A DNA stretch of 64,000 nt from Ruminococcaceae bacterium YAD3003 (GCA_900107185.1 FNPA01000006.1:1-64000); one strand, 5' to 3'. Positions 35,692 to 46,000 are shown, counted from the first letter of the stretch. A program made the numbers and translations. Notes: generated by a model not told the origin, from the sequence alone.

Positions 35692-35830
35692 AAAATCCTA
35701 TTCTGTATCCGTTAATAAAATACTTACAGCAAATTTACCTTTTGCTTATTGGTTTAAGGCTTAAGTTCAAACTATACTAACCTTATAGTCCGTTATTAGT
35801 TTTTCATAACAGTATAAGGAGGTGCTGAAA

Positions 35831-36637
35831 GTGATAAGTAAACGAATAAGGATCTTAGCTTTGCTTACTTCGCTGGTAATGGTATTGGGCGTGCTTTCTT
35901 CCTGCGGCCTTACCACAAACGGAACCAGCAAACGTCACCGCGATGATGATGACGATGACCGTTATGAATATGACGACGATGACGATGATAAGGATAAGGA
36001 CGACAGAAATTCCGGCGGCTGGGGTGATTCCGATACAAACCAGAAGGGAAGAGAAACTGAAGCCGAGACAGAAACCGAATTGGAAACAGATATCGTAATG
36101 GTAACTGAAACCGAAGCATCTTCCGGTTACTGGGAACTTGTCGATACTAAGATAATCAAGGCAGAGCCGCATAATGCCGTCCCGGATTATCAGACAACAT
36201 ACGGTGCAGATGAATATATCCATTCATACTCGGATTTTCTTCCTGATAACGGTTATCACGCTGACCAGAGCTGTGAGTTTACCGCGACTTGTTCAGAAGT
36301 GCCGGGAAGGATAGATCCGGGCGTAACTTATGTTTATCATGTTTCACTGTCGATGTCCGACGGTGCTGATTATCTGTTTGAAGCTACGGCAGCCATGTAT
36401 TTCGACGGTCCGTACGATCCCACGAAAACAGTTTTCGGCACATCGGGAATAAAGTTCCTGCCAACTGATGACAATGCTCCGAATTATTGTGCAATGGATA
36501 CATGCGGCAATGAATACGTTGAATCCATTGAAGTTTACAGGGTATTTGACCCGGGCGACGAAAAGGGTGACCTGATGTGTTATTCATTCTACGGGTGTGA
36601 ATCAAGTACCGTCTGGATATACAGGTGGGTGGAATAA
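35831..36637 (+). CDS. Lipoprotein with Asp-rich segment
   Basis: The 268-residue lipoprotein (lipobox VLSSCG near residue 25) continues with a highly acidic low-complexity run after about residue 35 (RDDDDDDRYEYDDDDDDKDKDD), then a Thr/Glu run (EAETETELETDIVMVTETEA) and a folded domain of about 150 residues with Cys pairs. The acidic run may bind Ca2+ or other cations or act as a spacer; this is inference. I chose the GTG at 35831 because AAGGAGG is 8 bp upstream; a GTG three codons earlier is too close to it. A terminator follows. Confidence 0.75.
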   Translation: MISKRIRILALLTSLVMVLGVLSSCGLTTNGTSKRHRDDDDDDRYEYDDDDDDKDKDDRNSGGWGDSDTNQKGRETEAETETELETDIVMVTETEASSGYWELVDTKIIKAEPHNAVPDYQTTYGADEYIHSYSDFLPDNGYHADQSCEFTATCSEVPGRIDPGVTYVYHVSLSMSDGADYLFEATAAMYFDGPYDPTKTVFGTSGIKFLPTDDNAPNYCAMDTCGNEYVESIEVYRVFDPGDEKGDLMCYSFYGCESSTVWIYRWVE

Positions 36638-36652
36638 ACAAAAACCTTTCAG

Positions 36653-36684
36653 ACCGGGAGCAATCCCGGTTTGTTATAGTTTTT
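36653..36684 (+). terminator. Rho-independent terminator after the Asp-rich lipoprotein gene
   Basis: ACCGGGA and TCCCGGT form a 7-bp stem around GCAA, followed by TTGTTATAGTTTTT. It precedes array B by about 40 bp. Confidence 0.8.
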
Positions 36685-36723
36685 CCACATTGTCCTAATG
36701 TTTTTTTGTTGTTAGAACGGCAT

Positions 36724-36961
36724 AACCCACTAGACTTTTAGTTTTCACCCTTTAGTGGGTAAAATTTCGGCTCTATCTTCTCGAAAATCCTGACGGTTAC
36801 CCACTAATCAAGCTTTTTCTGCCATTTAGTGGGTATAATCCGGTATCAGACCTCGCAGAAATACCCACTAAATCAGTGTTTTCGCCCGTTCGGTGGGCAT
36901 CCACCGATTAGTGGCAAAGCAGCAATACCCACTAACTCTTCGTTTTCCCCTATTTAGTGGG
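36724..36961. repeat. TACCCACTA/TAGTGGGTA dyad array (array B)
   Basis: CCCACTA starts at 36726, 36800, 36864 and 36928. Its complement TAGTGGG (one copy CGGTGGG) starts at 36753, 36827, 36891 and 36955, always exactly 27 bp later. The core GTTTTC or TTTTTC sits at the middle of each dyad (741, 814, 878, 942). The periods are 74, 64 and 64 bp, which differ by one helical turn. The rest of the sequence is not conserved between units. It lies between the lipoprotein terminator and the aspS promoter. Confidence 0.93.
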
Positions 36962-37020
36962 CATCCTATGAGCAAAGATTTACCGTAGTAGATGCCTTTT
37001 GGGTGAAAATGTATATTATA

Positions 37021-37050
37021 TTGACAACCCGCTTTTAAATGATGTAGTAT
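37021..37050 (+). promoter_or_regulatory. Promoter of the T-box/aspS unit
   Basis: TTGACA (37021-37026), an 18-bp spacer and TAGTAT (37045-37050) form a good sigma-A-type promoter directly upstream of the T-box leader. Confidence 0.75.
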
Positions 37051-37055
37051 TACGC

Positions 37056-37276
37056 ATTATGCGATGACGGAGACCCCAGTAGTCGTGGTATGTCGCCTAC
37101 AGAGAGCTTTGCCCCCGGGCTGTAAGGCAGAGCGGAAAGAGGCCACTGACGAATAACAACTCTAACAGCATTTCGGTTTAAAGAGATTTCGCGTTTGGCG
37201 AAGTAAATCAGGTGGCACCGCGGACATGTTTTGTTCGTCCTGAACTTAAAGGAGATTTAAGTTCGGGGCGTTTTTT
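37056..37276 (+). promoter_or_regulatory. T-box leader, probably tRNA-Asp specific
   Basis: The leader has an AGTA element (37079), AGAGAG followed by the stem I distal part (37100-37135), and the canonical T-box AGGTGGCACCGCGG (37210-37223). A GAC triplet at 37148-37150 lies where the specifier codon is expected, matching tRNA-Asp and the aspS gene downstream. The terminator uses GAACTTAAA/TTTAAGTTC (37242-37264) and a T-run. Uncharged tRNA-Asp should favour the antiterminator. Confidence 0.9.
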
Positions 37277-37307
37277 ATTTGGCAACCCGGAAAGAAAGGA
37301 TTGGATT

Positions 37308-39056
37308 ATGAGCAACATTTACAGAGACAGAATCATCAGCTCTTTGTCTGAGAAGGACGTAGGATCTGAGCTTCGCGTATGCGGCTGGATCGAGAACATC
37401 AGAGACCACGGCGGCGTTTCTTTCATTGACTTGAGAGATATGTACGGCACGCTCCAGGTAGTTATGCGTGATACAAGCCTTCTTGACGGACTCGTAAAAG
37501 AAGAGTGCATTTCAATCGAAGGTAAGATCGAGCACAGAGACGAGGAGACATATAACCCCAAGATCGCAACAGGTACGATCGAGCTTGAGGCTCATTCTGT
37601 TGATGTACTTGGTAAGGTTTACAGCCAGCTTCCTTTCGAGATCATGACATCAAAGGAGATCAGAGAGGACGTAAGACTTAAGTACAGATATCTTGACCTC
37701 AGAAACCAGAAGGTTAAGGACAACATTATCTTCAGATCTAACGTCATCGCTTTCTTAAGACAAAAGATGACTGAGATGGGCTTTTTGGAGATCCAGACAC
37801 CTATCCTTACTTCATCTTCGCCTGAGGGCGCAAGAGACTACATCGTTCCCTCAAGAAAGTGGAAGGGCAAGTTCTATGCGCTTCCGCAGGCTCCTCAGCA
37901 GTTCAAGCAGCTCCTGATGGTTTCGGGATTCGATAAGTATTTCCAAATCGCTCCCTGCTTCAGAGACGAAGACGCAAGAGCAGACAGATCACCGGGAGAG
38001 TTCTACCAGTTAGACTTCGAGATGAGCTTTGCTACACAGGAAGATGTATTCAGAGCAGGTGAGGAAGTTCTCACGGCTGCTTTCGAGAAGTTCGCACCCG
38101 AAGGCGCAAAGGTTACACCTGCACCTTATCCGGTAATCTCATATAAGCAGGCTATGGAAGAATTTGGTTCAGACAAGCCTGACCTCAGAAACCCCTTGAG
38201 AATCAAGGATGTTACAGAGTTCTTCTCAAGATGTACATTCAAGGCTTTCCACGGAAAGACAGTTCGTGCGATCAACGTTCATGCAAAGCTCTCAAAGGGC
38301 CAGCACGAGAAGATGCTCAAGTACGCTCAGGACGAGCTCGGAATGGGCGGCCTTGGATACCTCGAAGTGCTCGAAGATATGAGCTACAAGGGACCTATCG
38401 ACAAGTTCATTCCTGATGATATGAAGACAGAGCTCAAGGAACTCGCAGGCCTTGAAGCAGGCGATACAATCTTCTTCATTGCTGATAATGAGGCACGTGC
38501 AAACGAGTGCGCTGGTAAGATCAGAAATGAACTCGGCGCAAGACTCGACCTCATCGAGAAGAACGCATTCAGATTCTGCTTCGTCAACGACTTCCCTATG
38601 TATGAATGGGATACAGAGACAAAGAAGTACATCTTCACTCACAATCCTTTCTCCATGCCTCAGGGCGGACTCGATGCACTCAATACAAAGAAGCCTGAAG
38701 AGATCCTCGCTTACCAGTACGACATCGTATGCAACGGTATCGAGCTCTCATCCGGCGCTGTAAGAAACCATGACCTCGACATCATGAAGAAGGCATTCGA
38801 GATCGCAGGATATTCTGAAGAAGAGCTCAAGACAAAGTTCGGTGCTCTCTACAGTGCATTCCAGTTCGGCGCTCCGCCGCACGCTGGTATGGCTCCCGGC
38901 GTTGACAGAATGATCATGATCCTCAGAGGTGAGGAGAACATCAGAGAAGTTATCGCATTCCCTATGAACGGTAATGCGCAGGATCTCCTCTGCGGCGCTC
39001 CGGGCGAAGTTACAGAGCAGCAGCTCAGAGAGACACACATCAAGATCAGACAGTAA
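37308..39056 (+). CDS. aspS: Aspartyl-tRNA synthetase
   Basis: The 582-residue class II synthetase has an N-terminal OB anticodon-binding domain (about 1-105), the catalytic core (FLEIQTPILTSSSPEGARDYIVPSR; CFRDEDARADRSPGEFYQLDFEM), a bacterial GAD insertion (about 290-400) and motif 3 (GVDRMIMILRGEENIREVIAFP). Length is normal. I chose the ATG at 37308 after AAAGGA; a longer reading would run back through the T-box leader. The stop TAATG overlaps the mtaB start by one base. Confidence 0.96.
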   Translation: MSNIYRDRIISSLSEKDVGSELRVCGWIENIRDHGGVSFIDLRDMYGTLQVVMRDTSLLDGLVKEECISIEGKIEHRDEETYNPKIATGTIELEAHSVDVLGKVYSQLPFEIMTSKEIREDVRLKYRYLDLRNQKVKDNIIFRSNVIAFLRQKMTEMGFLEIQTPILTSSSPEGARDYIVPSRKWKGKFYALPQAPQQFKQLLMVSGFDKYFQIAPCFRDEDARADRSPGEFYQLDFEMSFATQEDVFRAGEEVLTAAFEKFAPEGAKVTPAPYPVISYKQAMEEFGSDKPDLRNPLRIKDVTEFFSRCTFKAFHGKTVRAINVHAKLSKGQHEKMLKYAQDELGMGGLGYLEVLEDMSYKGPIDKFIPDDMKTELKELAGLEAGDTIFFIADNEARANECAGKIRNELGARLDLIEKNAFRFCFVNDFPMYEWDTETKKYIFTHNPFSMPQGGLDALNTKKPEEILAYQYDIVCNGIELSSGAVRNHDLDIMKKAFEIAGYSEEELKTKFGALYSAFQFGAPPHAGMAPGVDRMIMILRGEENIREVIAFPMNGNAQDLLCGAPGEVTEQQLRETHIKIRQ

Positions 39057-40375
39057 TGAAAGTCCATTTCTTAACATTAGGATGCAGAGTTAATCAATAT
39101 GAGACAGACGCCGCAAGGCGCCTGTTTCTTGATAATGGACACATAATTGTCGATTCTCCCGAAGAGGCGGATGTGTGCATCGTTAACACCTGTTCTGTCA
39201 CCGGTGAAGCTGACCGCAAATCCAACCAGATGTTAAGAAGAATGGCCAAGAACAACCCGGATGCTGTTATTGTCGCCATGGGATGTTCATCTGAGATTTC
39301 CAACGGCGAAGTGCCTGCGGATATCGTCATCGGAACACGCGAAAAGAACACGGTCGTTGCACGTGTTGAAGAGTTCCTTTCAGCGCGCGAAAACAAAGAC
39401 CTCGGCCACAAGACAAGTCATACAAGACCTGAAGTCAGCAAGACTGATGAATACCACGATTTCGGTACGGTCTTATCACCTGAAGGAACAAGAGCATTCA
39501 TTAAAATCGAAGACGGTTGCAATAATTTCTGCACGTATTGCATCATTCCTTATGCAAGAGGAAGAGTTGTAAGCAGAAGTGAGGAGGCATGCGTCAAAGA
39601 GGCTGAATTCCTTGCGCAGAACGGATATAAGGAGATCATCGTATCCGGAATCCATCTTTGTTCATACGGTAAGGACCAGGGCAAGGATATCACGGCACTT
39701 TTGGACCTTCTCAAAAAGATCGATGCAGTACCGGGAATCGAGAGACTGAGACTCGGCTCTCTTGAGCCCAAGTCCATGACACCTGAATTCATCAGCGGTC
39801 TTAAGGGATTAAAGCACCTTTGCCCGCATTTCCACATGTCGCTCCAGTCCGGCTCTGACACGGTGCTAAGGCGCATGAACAGGAAGTACGATACCGCCGA
39901 ATACGAAGACAGGGTAAAGGCCTTAAGAACCGAATTTCCTGATATGTCCCTCACAACTGACATTATTACGGGTTTCCCTGAAGAGACTGAGGAAGAATTC
40001 GAAGAGACAATTACATACGCGGAGAAACTCAAGTTCGCTAAAATCCACGTTTTCCCGTATTCAGTCAGGGAAGGCACGAAGGCTGCCGAGATGCCGCAGA
40101 TCGACATGTCCATTAGAAAAGCCAGAGCAAAGCGCCTCATTGAGGTATCTGACAGGCTCTCGGCTGAATTTTCCGCTGCGATGACCGGAAAAGAAGCGGA
40201 GATCCTCATTGAGAAGATCGAAGAAAAGGACGGAAAGCTTAAGATAGAGGGCTATACGGCCAATTATGTAAGGACTTTCGCTGATTGTGAGGGCAGGGAG
40301 TTCTCGCGCGGCGACATTGTCAAAGGTATAATTACCGGTTCTGTTAATGAAACGTGCCTGATGAGCCTGAATTGA
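39056..40375 (+). CDS. mtaB: tRNA t6A37 methylthiotransferase MtaB
   Basis: The 439-residue radical-SAM enzyme has the N-terminal UPF0004 domain (about 1-125; LGCRVNQYETDAARR, VNTCSVTGEADRKSNQ with cluster cysteines), the radical-SAM CxxxCxxC motif in EDGCNNFCTYCIIPYARG, and a C-terminal TRAM domain (about 375-437). CRVNQYE at the start is typical of MtaB rather than MiaB. It adds a methylthio group to t6A at position 37 of ANN-decoding tRNAs. Start overlaps the aspS stop. Confidence 0.93.
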   Translation: MKVHFLTLGCRVNQYETDAARRLFLDNGHIIVDSPEEADVCIVNTCSVTGEADRKSNQMLRRMAKNNPDAVIVAMGCSSEISNGEVPADIVIGTREKNTVVARVEEFLSARENKDLGHKTSHTRPEVSKTDEYHDFGTVLSPEGTRAFIKIEDGCNNFCTYCIIPYARGRVVSRSEEACVKEAEFLAQNGYKEIIVSGIHLCSYGKDQGKDITALLDLLKKIDAVPGIERLRLGSLEPKSMTPEFISGLKGLKHLCPHFHMSLQSGSDTVLRRMNRKYDTAEYEDRVKALRTEFPDMSLTTDIITGFPEETEEEFEETITYAEKLKFAKIHVFPYSVREGTKAAEMPQIDMSIRKARAKRLIEVSDRLSAEFSAAMTGKEAEILIEKIEEKDGKLKIEGYTANYVRTFADCEGREFSRGDIVKGIITGSVNETCLMSLN

Positions 40376-40491
40376 AAGATTTACACCGGTTCAGTAAAAA
40401 TTTATCAAATCTTAATAACATTTTGCCTATCAATTAATAATTACTGTGTTAGAATGAAAACATCGAAGATTACTTCGTTTGGAGGTTCGCC

Positions 40492-40740
40492 TTGGACAGT
40501 AATACAGCAAAATTTGATTTATCAGGTGATAGAACAGCTGATGTACACGCGCTGATGTCTTATGTTTTGAGCGCGTTGAAGGAAAAGGGTTACAACCCTA
40601 TTAATCAGCTGGTCGGTTATTTTATCTCCGGCGATCCTACTTATATCACCAATTATAAGGGTGCCAGAGGCCTCATTAAGAGGATCGATAGAGACGAGCT
40701 TCTGGAAGTTATCATCAACGATTACTGCTCAAGACTGTAA
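40492..40740 (+). CDS. IreB family regulatory protein (UPF0297)
   Basis: The 82-residue protein matches IreB/YrzL throughout (LMSYVLSALKEKGYNPINQLVGYFISGDPTYITNYKGARGLI). In enterococci IreB is a substrate of the Ser/Thr kinase IreK and affects antibiotic tolerance. The start is TTG after TTTGGAGG. It heads the usual Bacillota order ireB-ruvX-DUF1292, but alaS, the common upstream neighbour, is absent. Confidence 0.92.
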   Translation: MDSNTAKFDLSGDRTADVHALMSYVLSALKEKGYNPINQLVGYFISGDPTYITNYKGARGLIKRIDRDELLEVIINDYCSRL

Positions 40741-40771
40741 TCTGTCGGAATTTCAAGTATAATGACACTTA

Positions 40772-40798
40772 GCGGCGGCGTTTGCCGCCTTATTTTTT
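40772..40798 (+). terminator. Rho-independent terminator between ireB and ruvX
   Basis: GGCGGC and GCCGCC form a short GC-only stem around GTTT, followed by TTATTTTTT. A TATAAT at 40758 lies just before it. Confidence 0.8.
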
Positions 40799-40825
40799 AT
40801 CCGGACAATCCGGGGAGGATGGCAA

Positions 40826-41257
40826 ATGGGCAAAGCAGCCGGCAGAGTAATGGGAATTGATTTCGGCACCAGACACATTGGTGTCGCTGTTTCTGACGAA
40901 TTGAGAGTTATCGCAAGGGGAATAGAGACGGTTAACTGGAACGGTGAAGATCCTGAGTGGGCATTGAACCGTATCTGCGAGATCGTAAAAGAGATGGAGG
41001 TTAATGCCATTGTCTTCGGACGCCCTGCCAGAACAGACGGCACGAGGTCGGAAACACAGGACAAGGCCGAAGCTTTTGCGGCGAGCCTGGCTGAGAGATG
41101 CGGAATAGAACCTGTCTTTAAGGATGAGCGATATACAACTGTTCTGGCATCAAGGTACCTGCACGAGAGCAATATGAAGGCAAAAAAACAGAAGAAGATA
41201 ATTGACCAGGTTGCAGCGGAGATAATACTTCAGGATTACATTGACACCCTGTCTTAA
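40826..41257 (+). CDS. ruvX: RuvX/YqgF family putative Holliday junction resolvase
   Basis: The 143-residue protein has the RNase H-like fold of the family: MGIDFGTRHIGVAVSD near the start (Asp in the active site), VFGRPARTDGTRSE, KDERYTTVLASRYL and DQVAAEIILQDYID at the end. The family takes part in 16S pre-rRNA processing or junction resolution. The ribosome site is GGGGAGG. It follows ireB after a terminator and precedes the DUF1292 gene. Confidence 0.92.
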   Translation: MGKAAGRVMGIDFGTRHIGVAVSDELRVIARGIETVNWNGEDPEWALNRICEIVKEMEVNAIVFGRPARTDGTRSETQDKAEAFAASLAERCGIEPVFKDERYTTVLASRYLHESNMKAKKQKKIIDQVAAEIILQDYIDTLS

Positions 41258-41283
41258 TCCGAAATAATCACAAAACTACAAAC

Positions 41284-41322
41284 AAGCCTCATTTTTGGTA
41301 TAATTAACCATTGAGGCTTTTA
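41284..41322 (+). terminator. Terminator after ruvX
   Basis: AAGCCTCA and TGAGGCTT form an 8-bp stem with a 20-bp loop, followed by TTATT. The loop contains TATAATTAA, which could be a promoter element for the next gene. Confidence 0.6.
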
Positions 41323-41356
41323 TTATAATTAAAGCATTAGTTTAAGGAGAAAAATT

Positions 41357-41728
41357 ATGGCTGACGATAACAATATCAACGAGATCGGACCTAAGGATGA
41401 ACTTATTGACGCAATCGCTGAACTCGATGATGAAGGCGATAGAGTGATCGAACTCAAGGATGAGGAGACAGGCGAGACAACAAAGGCTGTTGTCGAGAGC
41501 ACATTCCTCTTCAATGGCAATAACTACGTAGTTCTCATTCTCGATACTGATGAGAAGGACGAAGATGGTGAGATCATTCAGGATTATGTAATCATGCGAT
41601 TTGTTGATAAGGGCGGCGACGTTCTTCTCGAGAGCATTGTCGAGAAGGAAGAAGACGTAATCTACGATTATTACGAGAAGCTCTGTGATGAGCTCTACGG
41701 CGACGATGAAGAATCAGAAGACAAATAA
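41357..41728 (+). CDS. DUF1292 domain protein (YrzB family)
   Basis: The 123-residue, very acidic protein has the DUF1292 core (RVIELKDEETGETTKAVVESTFLFNGNNYVVLI, then DGEIIQDYVIMRFVDKGGD). Members usually follow ireB and ruvX; their function is unknown. It is preceded by AAGGAGA. Its 3' end overlaps the next gene, which has a related domain. Confidence 0.9.
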   Translation: MADDNNINEIGPKDELIDAIAELDDEGDRVIELKDEETGETTKAVVESTFLFNGNNYVVLILDTDEKDEDGEIIQDYVIMRFVDKGGDVLLESIVEKEEDVIYDYYEKLCDELYGDDEESEDK

Positions 41729-42128
41729 TAAGCCCGCAGGCATTAAGAAAAAGATTGCTCTGGAGAAGGACCGTAAGGCCAAACTCGCGGGCAAGCATCT
41801 TAAGGAGAACCGTGGCGAAGAACTCATGGTTATGCGCGATCCTTACAGCAAGAAGGATTACTATATGTCGCGCATTGATTCTTTTACCCTCATGAAGACC
41901 GAATACGTTGTCATGTATAACTACGTACCTGATGACGGCAGTCATTCAAAGCCTGAGCTCGTTATCATGCGTACGGCTATCGGCGAGAATGGTGACAGAG
42001 TTTACTATTCGATCAAGGATGGGGAAGAATTAGAGAGAGCATTCGTTTTCTTCATGAGAAGATATTACGGTGCAAAGGGCAGTGAGGAAAGAATAAAGAA
42101 CGGCGTTGCTTCCGGAGATCAGAAGTAA
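41706..42128 (+). CDS. Second DUF1292-like protein
   Basis: The 140-residue protein has a basic start (MKNQKTNNKPAGIKKKIALEKDRKAK) and a DUF1292-like region (SFTLMKTEYVVMYNYVPDDG, PELVIMRTAIGENGDRVYYSI). It looks like a diverged tandem duplicate of the preceding gene. I chose the ATG at 41706; no good ribosome site precedes it and it overlaps the first gene by 23 bp, so translation probably depends on coupling. It is followed 2 bp later by the CPBP gene. Confidence 0.7.
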   Translation: MKNQKTNNKPAGIKKKIALEKDRKAKLAGKHLKENRGEELMVMRDPYSKKDYYMSRIDSFTLMKTEYVVMYNYVPDDGSHSKPELVIMRTAIGENGDRVYYSIKDGEELERAFVFFMRRYYGAKGSEERIKNGVASGDQK

Positions 42129-42130
42129 TT

Positions 42131-43075
42131 ATGAGTTTTTGGGGTAAAGTCCTGACCGGTTTTAAAGCATTATTAAAAGCAGCCCTCGCGCTGGCTATCT
42201 TTGTTCTTGCCGAATATGTTGTTTTTACTGTATTTGCCTTGTTGCAGATAGACTACAAAGTCTATAAAGGCACATACAATACTTTCGCTGCTATTTTATG
42301 TGTTGCAGCGATGCTTATCATTCACAAGATCTGTTCCAAAAAAGAGCCCCTTATCAGATTTAATAAGCTGTCAATTGATCAGGTTATTGCATTGATAATT
42401 ATCGGAATGGGCATGTTGGGATTTGTATCCATTTATCTGATCGTGACCGATAAGATTGCTGAGAGCATGCAGCCTGTTGAAGAGGCCATGGAGGAATACC
42501 GCGACAACGTTGACAGATATGTCGATGTTCCGCAGGTCTTTATTCCTGTTTGGGATTCATTCCTCTATATCATTACGCTCAGTTTTATCGTTCCGTTTTC
42601 CGAGGAGTTTACTTTCCGCGGTGCAGTTTACGGACACCTGAACAGAGTATTCGGTGTCTGGGTCTCGGTAATTATGAGCGCGCTTATTTTCGGATTGATG
42701 CATGGTGTTTCCGTACATGTCGGATATGCACTCGTTTGCGGTGCTGTCATGGCAACTTGTTACTACCTGACAGACAGCATTTTCGCATCTGTAATACTCC
42801 ATATGGTATTCAATATTTTCGGTTCCGGAATACCGAATGTTTTTGAAATAGACCAGTTGGGAATCCCTGCTTCTATTGCAAACAAGATAATGCTCACAAC
42901 AAATACCGCGTGCATGATCTTCCTGCCGATTTCGGTTCTGGCCATTGCTTATCTCGTTATTGTTAAGCGTAAAAAGGAAGCAGTTCGAAAACTTGCCGGA
43001 GAGAATATTTCTTTCGGGCAGGCAGAAGATAAAGAAGAAACTGTCGAAGTGTCAGAAGTCGAGGCAGAAGAATGA
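42131..43075 (+). CDS. CPBP family intramembrane metalloprotease
   Basis: The 314-residue protein has about eight transmembrane segments. The CPBP (Abi, Rce1-like) motifs are present: SEEFTFRGAVYGHL with the paired Glu, LIFGLMHGVS and ILHMVFNIFG. Such proteases cleave prenylated or membrane peptides; several have roles in bacteriocin immunity. The C-terminus is acidic (EDKEETVEVSEVEAEE). It follows DUF1292-like by 2 bp and overlaps the large surface protein gene by ATGA, so these genes form one unit. Confidence 0.88.
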   Translation: MSFWGKVLTGFKALLKAALALAIFVLAEYVVFTVFALLQIDYKVYKGTYNTFAAILCVAAMLIIHKICSKKEPLIRFNKLSIDQVIALIIIGMGMLGFVSIYLIVTDKIAESMQPVEEAMEEYRDNVDRYVDVPQVFIPVWDSFLYIITLSFIVPFSEEFTFRGAVYGHLNRVFGVWVSVIMSALIFGLMHGVSVHVGYALVCGAVMATCYYLTDSIFASVILHMVFNIFGSGIPNVFEIDQLGIPASIANKIMLTTNTACMIFLPISVLAIAYLVIVKRKKEAVRKLAGENISFGQAEDKEETVEVSEVEAEE

Positions 43076-46000
43076 AAAGACACGGACGGCCGATATTCGG
43101 AATAACAAAGAGGACACGTTTTGCGGCATCAATGGTCGTAGTTGCGGTCGTTCTTGTTATGGCGATTACCGTTCTGGGTTACGTCGGAATCTTCGGCCTG
43201 AGATCTGAGTTGTTCGAGATTTCCATTACTCCGGATAAGGCGGATGATACTTTCGGAGGTACAGGAATCAATTGTGATGTGATTCCTAACATTAATCTCG
43301 TAAGAGATGCCTCTTTTGAGTGCTCTACTGACTATTCGAGCATGCTCGTCGCAGGCGCATCGGATGGCAGCGTTTATCTCACACCTGATGCAGTTGCTGC
43401 TTCAGGCTATGACACTACTGCGTGTGTAGGTGATACAGCGCGTATTATCTCAATCGACAGTGATGGTGTAATGAACGAGAAGTTCACCGGAACTATTGCC
43501 GGGTTTAAGCCTGCAAGATTAGGCGTTGTTACGCTTATCAAGGATGAGAAAGATATATGGGACGAAGACCGTCTGGAGCAGATGACCTTCTATGGCAACA
43601 ATGTCTATGCCCTGACAGGAAACGGAAGACTCATATCTGATGTTACTAACAGCCAGCTCACAGGCATCGTTGATATTGATGAAAAGATCGTCATGATCGA
43701 CTCTAACGAAACAGGAGTTATCGCAGGCGGTCAGAGTGGCACGATCTATATCTCACAGGACGGAAAGAATTTCACACCTGTATATGAACCCGGTTCCAAC
43801 AAAGGAATCAACCTTTGCGGAATCGGCAGCACAGGAAATACTTTTGCAGTCTGCTATAACGACGGCACGATCGTTACGGTTACAAATGGCAAGACAGCTG
43901 TTTCCAAACTCCCTGATTCCAGAGCTGTAGTTTTTGTTTCAGACGGCAATAGACTTCTTGCGGCAGACAGCCTGGGCAATATCTATTCTTCAACGAACGG
44001 AATGGTATTTGAAATTGCAGGTAAATCTGATCTTCTTAAGGGTTATGAGAAGCCTCTGACGTGCGCTGCTAACGGAGTATTCTGTTTTGTAATTGACGGA
44101 ACAACAGTGATCATCCGATGTGACGAATCAGGTTTTAAGGTTGAGGAGAGAGATCTCGCTAAACTGACAGGTTCCGAGATAAAGACAATTGAACTTACCG
44201 ATTCAGGTTTGATCATTGCCGGAACATCCGATAAAAAGGCTTTTGCAATTGATTATGCGTCTGATAAGGCTACACAGCTGACTTCCGAGAACATTATGGT
44301 CGAGAACATCATCGGTGTATCTGGTGATAAGGTTTACTACGATTCAGGTAAAGATATCTACAAGTCTCAGATCCTGTCAGAGATTTCTATTGACGGTAAT
44401 CTGGAAGGCGTAGATATCATGGCAGATGATATCCTCGTCGCAGGTCATATGGTAAAAGCTGCCAGCGGTTCGGTATCTTCTGCTGAAGGTAATACTGATC
44501 AGTGGACAGTTTCAGATGATTCACCCTGGGGTATTTATGGAGACGGCACGACTGTTATTGCTACTGACAGATCTTACAGCGGCAGATTTGGTGTGAGACT
44601 GTCAGGTAAGGGCAGCGGCGTTCATGCTATTACTCAGACTTTGCCCGGCAAGGCGAAAGATAACTTTAACGCCGGAACATTCTACCGTCTGAGCCTTTAT
44701 GTCATGTCAGAAGATGCACCTGATAAGGTCTATTGCTGGCTCGAGGGTGAAGGCTTCGGAAGATATGGCTTTGAACTTACACAGATTGGAAATAACTATA
44801 AGCAGTACAGTTATGTTTTCGCGGTGACAGACTTCATGATCGAAGCGGAAAACGTCACGTTGAACATTGCTTTCGAAGGTACTGGTTATATTCTCGCAGA
44901 CGATATTTATCTGGGACCTGACAGCTATAACTCAGCACAGATTCCTCAATACTATGTAGATACATTGATGTCAGGCAATCCTTCTGTTATGAGACTTAAT
45001 AACCTCAATATCGGCAGCGCAGGTTATGCTCCTGATGCGTTGTATCTCATGAGCAATGATTCGGTTTCAGCTAAAATCGACGGAACAAGTTCAACAGCGG
45101 CATATACAGATGGCGAGGATACTGCTGTTACAGGTTATCAGGGCCAGTCAGTAACGGTTTCTCTGGAAGAGAGCTTAAGACTCGTCAAAGATTGCGGTTC
45201 CACACCATGGCTCGTTATCGGATCTTATGCCAACCAGCATGATATCGATAAACTCCTTGAATATCTCTGCGGCTCAATGACGTCTGAATACGGCGGAAAG
45301 AGAATCGACAACGGTACTGCGCTCCCGTGGAGCAGACAGTTCACAAGATTCTATATCGAGATCAATGACAGCGGAAAAGCGTTTAAGAGCGATGTCCAGA
45401 AGGCGGCCTACGTTAATTACGTAATCTCGATGTTCTCACAGTCTGAATATTTCAGCGATATCAAGGATAAGACTGTTTTCCTTGACGGAATGAAATATGA
45501 CGGCGGTACGATGATGTCTGATGCTGATAACCACACAATGGATGTCAGACTCATAGCAAATGACAATTCAGAATCCTACATCGACAATATCAATACGAGC
45601 TATGTTCTCGCTCAGTACAACTCACCGCATATCGTTACTGGTAACAGCGTAGGTGAGTATATCAGCAAACTTGATACGGACGGCAGCAACTGCGGAAAGG
45701 TAATATCCGCGATAATTACACAGGAAGCTGACTTTGCGGAGATGATTCTTTTCGATGCGTCGGTAAACTTTGTTCCGTCACAATACACCGGAAAGGATAT
45801 GTTTACTGCAGGTGACGGTTTCATCAATATGGTTAAGGTATCAGGCCTCATGACAGGATTTACCGGTTATGACGAGCTCTATCTGAATATTAATGAGCCT
45901 TTGGATAAGACTGTCACGGCGAGCGTGGACCAGTTTGCGTCTAATGTTTCATGCGCATGCTTCAACAAAGGACCCAGAACCTATCTGGTTATTGCAAATC

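Noticed and set aside
37212-37307. N-terminal extension of AspRS
   Set aside because: The extra codons lie inside the T-box antiterminator and terminator; the ATG at 37308 has a good ribosome site.
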